Below, piece by piece: positions 12,130-16,209 of a DNA stretch of 16,209 nt (within the stretch, counting starts at the first letter, position 1; each line of letters starts with the position of its first letter). Below the pieces are notes generated by a model. The model saw only the letters and a program-made list of their open reading frames with translations, was not told the origin of the DNA and searched no databases. Both the position numbers and the translations under genes were made by a program. This DNA is from Deltaproteobacteria bacterium UBA4427 (lineage in GTDB: Bacteria; Myxococcota_A; UBA9160; UBA4427): assembly GCA_002390675.1 (NCBI GenBank), contig DGPZ01000153.1, positions 1,421-17,629 on the forward strand, given 5' to 3'.

Positions 12130-13383
12130 CGAATCGCCTTGCTCACCTACCGCGGCAACATGTTTTGCGGCGGTCAGGGAATTTACGCGGCCTATCTGGC
12201 CCGCGAATGGAAGCGTGCGGGACATGACGTCCACGTATTCGCTGGCCCGCCCTACCCGGAACTCGAAGACGGTATCCCGCTTCACGAGATTCCGAACGAC
12301 AACGTCTTCGGCCAGACAACGGCGGGCGCTGTTAATCCCGAAGACCCATTCTCGCTGCTTCGTCCACTTTCCCTTTGGGAGCTCGGCGTTTCACGCTTCG
12401 GTGTCTTTCCGGAAATGCAGACCTTCGGCTTCCGCCTAATGCGCCAGTGGCGGGAGATCCAGAAGCGGTACCGCTTCGATGTTGTCTTCGACAATCAATC
12501 CTTGTCTTGGGGACTGTTAGGTATCCAGGCGATGGGTGTACCCGTAGTGTCGGTGATCCATCATCCCCTGCACATCGACCGCGAAGCCGATTTCACGATC
12601 GACCCCTCGCTCAAGAAGCGCGTCGAACGAACGCTCTACTTTCCCTTAATGATGCAGCAGACCGTCGCGCCCCGGCTTTCCAAGATCGTCACGGTCTCGG
12701 AGGCCTCCCGCGAAGCGATCGAGAAGTATTTCAAGATCGCGCAGAAGGACATATCGGTCGTCTACAACGGTACGGACACCGACATCTTCCATCCGATGGG
12801 TGTGGAGAAGGAAGCGGACCTACTCTTCGTGGGGCGTACTGAAGATCGCAAGAAGGGCATCGGCACGATGTTCGAGGCTTTATCTATGTTGCCCGATCAC
12901 GTGACCCTCAAGGTCGTGGACGGACGCATCCCTGCTCACGGGCTCGTGCCGCGCCTCATCAAGCAATATGGCTTACAGGACCGCGTAACGATCATGGATC
13001 GCATGCTCACGGTCCCCGAGCTCGTCGCACAGTATTCGAGCGCCAAAGTCGCGCTGGTGCCGTCCTTCTTCGAAGGCTTTGGCTTCCCTGCGAGTGAGGC
13101 GATGGCTTGTGGACTCTCTGTCATCGCAAACGCTGCAGGCGCGCTGCCGGAAGTAGTTGGCACGGATGGCCACGCTGGACGACTGGTTCCGCAGCGTGAT
13201 GCAAAGGCGATGGCCGACGCGATGTGGGAAATTCTCAAGGACCCAATAGAAACTGACCGCATGGGCAAAGCAGCCCGCGCGCGCGTAGAAAAACTCTTCC
13301 AATGGGACCAGGCTGCTGAGCAGATGGTCGATGTCTTCGAGGAGGTGATTAATGCTGCTCACAGTCGATCTCGAGCGGCTTGA
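12127..13383 (+). CDS. Glycosyltransferase family 4 (GT-B fold), first of a paralogous pair
   Basis: A 418-residue retaining glycosyltransferase with two Rossmann-like domains and no obvious membrane segment, probably peripheral at the inner membrane. The acceptor domain starts RIALLTYRGNMFCGGQGIY with the glycine-rich GGQG loop of GT4 enzymes. VIHHPLHIDR lies mid-domain, and SKIVTVSEASREAI precedes the linker. The donor domain begins about LLFVGRTEDRKKGI and includes the EX7E-type signature FFEGFGFPASEAMACG (Glu316, Glu324), which binds the NDP-sugar. Donor and acceptor cannot be read from sequence. TTG start at 12127, supported by GGAG 6 nt upstream. Its 3' end overlaps the methyltransferase start by 32 bp. 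It is clearly paralogous to the GT4 gene at 14121 (shared YRGNM, GGQGIY, GPPYP and HHPL blocks), suggesting sequential sugar additions to one acceptor. Confidence 0.92.
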   Translation: MRIALLTYRGNMFCGGQGIYAAYLAREWKRAGHDVHVFAGPPYPELEDGIPLHEIPNDNVFGQTTAGAVNPEDPFSLLRPLSLWELGVSRFGVFPEMQTFGFRLMRQWREIQKRYRFDVVFDNQSLSWGLLGIQAMGVPVVSVIHHPLHIDREADFTIDPSLKKRVERTLYFPLMMQQTVAPRLSKIVTVSEASREAIEKYFKIAQKDISVVYNGTDTDIFHPMGVEKEADLLFVGRTEDRKKGIGTMFEALSMLPDHVTLKVVDGRIPAHGLVPRLIKQYGLQDRVTIMDRMLTVPELVAQYSSAKVALVPSFFEGFGFPASEAMACGLSVIANAAGALPEVVGTDGHAGRLVPQRDAKAMADAMWEILKDPIETDRMGKAARARVEKLFQWDQAAEQMVDVFEEVINAAHSRSRAA

Positions 13384-14107
13384 TATTCAGCCGGGCCACC
13401 GGCTACTAGACGCAGGTTGTGGGGAGGGCCGACACTGCTTTGGCTCTATCTACCGCGGTGCGACCGTCGTTGGCCTTGACCTCGATTTTGATTCGATGCG
13501 CGACGCGTCTAAGAATTTGCGCGCGCGGGGCGAAGAGCTCGGTCGCATGGGTGCCATGCTTCAAGGGGATGCCTTTCATCTGCCCTTTGCCGACGCGAGC
13601 TTTGATCGAATCATTTGCTCCGAGGTCATGGAGCACGTGCACGATTATCGCGGCGCGGTGGCGGAGCTCTTTCGAGTTGCCAAACCCGGCGCCAAGGTTG
13701 CGATCACGATTCCCACAGCAACGAGCGAGCATCTCTATTTGCGGCTCGGCGACGAATATTTCGAGAGTCCAGGGGGGCATATTCGCATTTTCAAGCCCCG
13801 TGACCTCGCTGAAGGTATGGCCGCAGCCGGCTTCGATGCCGTGGGCTGTGGCTTCGCGCACGGACTTCACACACCCTACTGGGTGCTGCGGAGCGTGATG
13901 CATCTTCCCAACGCCGATGACAGTGCCCTCGTTCGTGCGTACCGAGAGTTTCTGATCCGAGCGACGGGCTCTCCTGCGATGGCGCGTCTTGAGAAGTGGC
14001 TCAACTTTGTTTGCCCGAAGAGCATCATCCTCTACGGCGAAAAGCGCGCGACCCCTGCGATCCAGAGCGACTCGCGTGGGAACGACGCTCTCTCTGCCGC
14101 GGCCTAA
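13352..14107 (+). CDS. Class I SAM-dependent methyltransferase (Methyltransf_11 type)
   Basis: A 251-residue methyltransferase. Motif I is LLDAGCGEGRHCF (18-30), the acidic residue after strand 2 is in VVGLDLD (Asp43), motif II is GDAFHLPFADASFDRIICS (72-90, Asp73), followed by EVMEHVHDY, and motif III is around VAKPGAKVAITIP. The remaining C-terminal part (about 150-251) lacks a recognisable substrate domain. The substrate is unknown; given the flanking glycosyltransferases, a sugar hydroxyl or the lipid acceptor is likely, which is inference. The ATG at 13352 follows GGAGGTGAT (13341-13349), a near-perfect match to the 16S anti-Shine-Dalgarno, inside the end of the upstream gene. This guarantees strong independent initiation despite the 32-bp overlap. 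The next gene begins 13 nt after its stop. Confidence 0.9.
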   Translation: MLLTVDLERLDIQPGHRLLDAGCGEGRHCFGSIYRGATVVGLDLDFDSMRDASKNLRARGEELGRMGAMLQGDAFHLPFADASFDRIICSEVMEHVHDYRGAVAELFRVAKPGAKVAITIPTATSEHLYLRLGDEYFESPGGHIRIFKPRDLAEGMAAAGFDAVGCGFAHGLHTPYWVLRSVMHLPNADDSALVRAYREFLIRATGSPAMARLEKWLNFVCPKSIILYGEKRATPAIQSDSRGNDALSAAA

Positions 14108-14120
14108 GGGCGCGCATCGC

Positions 14121-15476
14121 GTGATCGCCGATTCACCACCTAACGGACACGTTGACTCCCGCGGCTCCGGCCGACGTAAGCTGCGGATCGCATTCGTCGC
14201 CTATCGCGGAAACATGAACTCCGGTGGTCAAGGGATTTATCTCTGGTTCCTAGCGCGTGAAATGGCGCGTATGGGCCACGAAGTCCACGTGCTCGTCGGC
14301 CCGCCTTATCCCGACGAGATGCCCTGGGCCTCCGTCGATGAACTGCCTAACCAGCAATTTTGGGCAAAATGGGTACTCGATCAAACCGACCAGATCGTAC
14401 CCAAAGACAATCCGTTACAGACGCTTTCGCCTCTCAATTTCTATGAACTAGCGGCAAGCCGAATTGGTTTCCTTCCCGAGCCCTTCGCATTCAGCGTCCG
14501 CGCCTTTCGCCGGATGTCCGAATTGCTTCGCGCAGGCAGAAAATTCGACATCGTTCATGATGTCCAGTGCCTGGGCTACGGCCTGTTAGGCTTGAAAGCA
14601 CTTGGGCTTCCTGTCGTAACGACGGTCCATCACCCGCTTACGGTCGATCGCCGTGCTTCCTTCGTTCGCGACGAAACGTTAAAAGACGCAGTCGGGACGA
14701 TGAAATTCTACCCCATCGGGATGCAGGCCTTCGTAGCGCGGCGTCTAGATACTGTGTTCACGTCGTCCGAAGTGAGCGGTCGCCAGATTATCCAAGACTT
14801 CGGCATCCGTCCCGACCGTTTGCAGAACGTGCGAAACGGCCTCGATGTCGAACTCTTCTCGCCCAATCCACAAGTCGAGAAGCAAGAGAACAGCCTGCTC
14901 TGCGTGGGGCGTTCGACGGATCCCAATAAAGGGATTCGCACACTAATTCAAGCTCTCGCGAAGCTGCCCAAGAAGGTGACGCTGATATTGGTCGACGACA
15001 ACAGCCCCGACAATCAAGTGCGGAACTGGGCGCGAGAGGTCGGCGTCCTGGATCGCCTAACTTTGACCGGGCGCGTCGAATCGGATGAACTCGTCAGGCT
15101 CTACCGCGCCGCGTCTGTCGTCGTCGTGCCCTCTCGCTACGAGGGATTCGGATTGCCAGCGGTCGAGGCGATGGCTTGCGGCACACCCGTCGTCGCTACC
15201 CGGGCCGGCGCGCTGACCGAGGTCATGCAGCTGACCGAGGGCGGCGTTTTGGCGGAGCGCGATGACCCGGAATCGATTGCTGCCGGCATCCGGACACTCC
15301 TTGAGAACACCGAAGCGAGAGTTCTTATGGCCAAGCGCGGGCGAGAACGTGTCGTCGAAACGCTTTCCTGGCCTCGCGTCGCCGCAGCCACAGCCGACGT
15401 CTATCAGGAACTCGTAGCGCGGTCGCGGCGAGGTCGACCAACGATCACGATGACGTCGGAAAGCCGCGGGAACTGA
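14121..15476 (+). CDS. Glycosyltransferase family 4, second of a paralogous pair
   Basis: A 452-residue GT-B glycosyltransferase paralogous to the one at 12127. After a hydrophilic leader of about 22 residues it reads LRIAFVAYRGNMNSGGQGIY, then VGPPYPDEMPW, TTVHHPLTVDRR, FTSSEVSGRQII, the donor-domain start LLCVGRSTDPNKGIRTL and RYEGFGLPAVEAMACGTPVV (Glu341, Glu349). Both catalytic-domain signatures are intact. The frame is open back to 13989, but that part overlaps the methyltransferase and looks non-homologous, so I choose the GTG at 14121 (AAGG about 11 nt upstream), 13 nt after the methyltransferase stop. A CTG at about 14180 aligned with the paralogue's start is an alternative. Its last 73 bp overlap the 3' end of the opposite-strand methyltransferase gene. 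Donor and acceptor are unknown. Confidence 0.9.
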   Translation: MIADSPPNGHVDSRGSGRRKLRIAFVAYRGNMNSGGQGIYLWFLAREMARMGHEVHVLVGPPYPDEMPWASVDELPNQQFWAKWVLDQTDQIVPKDNPLQTLSPLNFYELAASRIGFLPEPFAFSVRAFRRMSELLRAGRKFDIVHDVQCLGYGLLGLKALGLPVVTTVHHPLTVDRRASFVRDETLKDAVGTMKFYPIGMQAFVARRLDTVFTSSEVSGRQIIQDFGIRPDRLQNVRNGLDVELFSPNPQVEKQENSLLCVGRSTDPNKGIRTLIQALAKLPKKVTLILVDDNSPDNQVRNWAREVGVLDRLTLTGRVESDELVRLYRAASVVVVPSRYEGFGLPAVEAMACGTPVVATRAGALTEVMQLTEGGVLAERDDPESIAAGIRTLLENTEARVLMAKRGRERVVETLSWPRVAAATADVYQELVARSRRGRPTITMTSESRGN

Positions 15477-16207
15477 CGCGCGAGTACGTCTAGACCGCGC
15501 AGGAGCGCGAAGGCCAATGGACGAGGAATCCTGCACGCGATCCAAGCCCAACCCGGCATTCCCCAACCGATCGAAACACCTTCAACGAGCTCTATGTCAA
15601 CGTGACGAGAAGCCTGCTCTCGCATGAGGTCCACTTCGTAGCGCGTGAAATGATCGCTAGGCGTGTCGTATCCACGCCGCCCGCGCATCACAGGCCAACC
15701 CAGCCAATCTTCGCGGAAGGCATCGATTGCGCGCGTCACTCGGCAGGCCAGCGAGTCGAAGTTCGCGATCGCGAGTACGACGCGACCGTCGTGCTTCGTC
15801 ACCCGCGCCATTTCGGCTATCGCGCTCTCTGGATCATCAAAATGATCCATCGCGCCCTTACAGAACGAGGCGTCAAACGAGTCTTTTGCGAAGGGCAATG
15901 AATCGGCCCAGCCACTCACCCATTCAGGGCTGACTTGCCCCTCTTCACGGTTCATTTCTTCGAATGCCACAGCCATCGCCGTCATTCTCGCCGAGGGCTC
16001 CGCGCCGACGACCCTCGCGCCCCCCCGAGCAAGCTGCACCGAGTCCTGCCCCACGCCGCTCGCGACATCCAATATCAATCGCCCCGGGTCAGCACAGGTC
16101 GCGTCCAGTGTCGCCTCGGTCATCCGGGCAAACAGAAATTCACTATCGGGCGACATCCCAGTCGGAATCACGTCGCTCATATCTCGGTCGAGGTCCACCA
16201 CACGCAT
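15404..16207 (-). CDS. Class I SAM-dependent methyltransferase, convergent with the GT4 gene
   Basis: A 267-residue methyltransferase read leftward from the window edge. Motif I is LILDVASGVGQDSVQLARGG (44-63), the strand-2 acidic residue is in VVGAEPS (Glu70), and WADSLPFAKDSFDASFCKGA (100-119) followed by MDHFDDPESAIAEMARV are the next motifs. This is the Methyltransf_11/25 pattern. It lacks the GT-cluster methyltransferase's EVMEHV block and is not closely related to it. The C-terminal half (WLGWPVMRGRRGYDT, DHFTRYEV, VEGVSIGWGMPGWAW) looks like the lid region of small-molecule or lipid methyltransferases; the substrate is unknown. The ATG at 16207 is 2 nt from the window edge, so a longer N-terminus and its ribosome binding site cannot be excluded. 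Its 3' end overlaps the GT4 gene by 73 bp. Confidence 0.85.
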   Translation of the reverse strand: MRVVDLDRDMSDVIPTGMSPDSEFLFARMTEATLDATCADPGRLILDVASGVGQDSVQLARGGARVVGAEPSARMTAMAVAFEEMNREEGQVSPEWVSGWADSLPFAKDSFDASFCKGAMDHFDDPESAIAEMARVTKHDGRVVLAIANFDSLACRVTRAIDAFREDWLGWPVMRGRRGYDTPSDHFTRYEVDLMREQASRHVDIELVEGVSIGWGMPGWAWIACRIPRPLAFALLRGLDVLARQFPRLSDVIVIVGRPRRDRATSS

Positions 16208-16209
16208 GG

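Noticed and set aside
13989..14120. 44-residue N-terminal extension of the second GT4
   Set aside because: It overlaps the methyltransferase in another frame and is Arg/Ser-rich like an out-of-frame reading; the GTG at 14121 sits properly after the previous stop.

Overview
The window reads as a chromosomal segment of a GC-rich, Gram-negative bacterium, probably an uncultured delta-proteobacterium-like lineage. Supporting signs are rsmD-coaD synteny, an S13-family (PBP4-type) periplasmic carboxypeptidase, an AnmK/AmgK/MurU-type peptidoglycan-recycling set, and frequent GTG and TTG starts with good Shine-Dalgarno sequences. The taxonomic guess is an inference from protein style, not from a marker gene. 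There are no rRNA or tRNA genes, CRISPR arrays, transposases or phage structural genes.

Layout. (1) Minus strand, 2574 to 175: rsmD, coaD, coaBC, a housekeeping operon combining 16S rRNA methylation with three coenzyme A biosynthetic activities. (2) About 2575-4026: a gene-poor, less GC-rich stretch with a small XRE-type regulator preceded by two tight palindromes, a small DUF5658-like membrane protein that appears frameshifted at a C4 run, and non-coding DNA. (3) 4027-5559 minus: DacB/PBP4-type D-Ala-D-Ala carboxypeptidase. Divergent from it, at 5784-10160 plus, is a tight operon: a fused SpmA-SpmB membrane protein, an AmgK-like sugar kinase, a MurU-like sugar-1-phosphate nucleotidyltransferase, and an MBL-fold hydrolase overlapping it by GTGA. 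(4) 10258-11418 minus: AnmK (anhydro-MurNAc kinase), convergent with that operon. (5) 11712-15476 plus: a small two-helix membrane protein, then glycosyltransferase GT4, SAM methyltransferase and a second paralogous GT4. (6) 15404-16207 minus: another SAM methyltransferase whose 3' end overlaps the second GT4 gene tail to tail.

The most coherent story is regions 3 and 4. DacB trims or cuts peptidoglycan. AnmK would make MurNAc-6-phosphate from recycled anhydro-MurNAc. AmgK and MurU would convert MurNAc to UDP-MurNAc, bypassing de novo synthesis (the Pseudomonas-type salvage route). The MurNAc-6-phosphate phosphatase (MupP) is not recognisable here; the uncharacterised MBL hydrolase coupled to murU is the only spare hydrolase. 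In Bacillus subtilis spmA and spmB are co-operonic with a D,D-carboxypeptidase gene also named dacB (a different enzyme family), so a spmAB fusion divergent from a D,D-carboxypeptidase gene and leading a MurNAc-salvage operon suggests a role for Spm proteins in wall metabolism outside sporulation.

Regions 5 and 6 look like a surface-glycan or glycolipid module of unknown product. Functional statements are from reading motifs; no database search was run.
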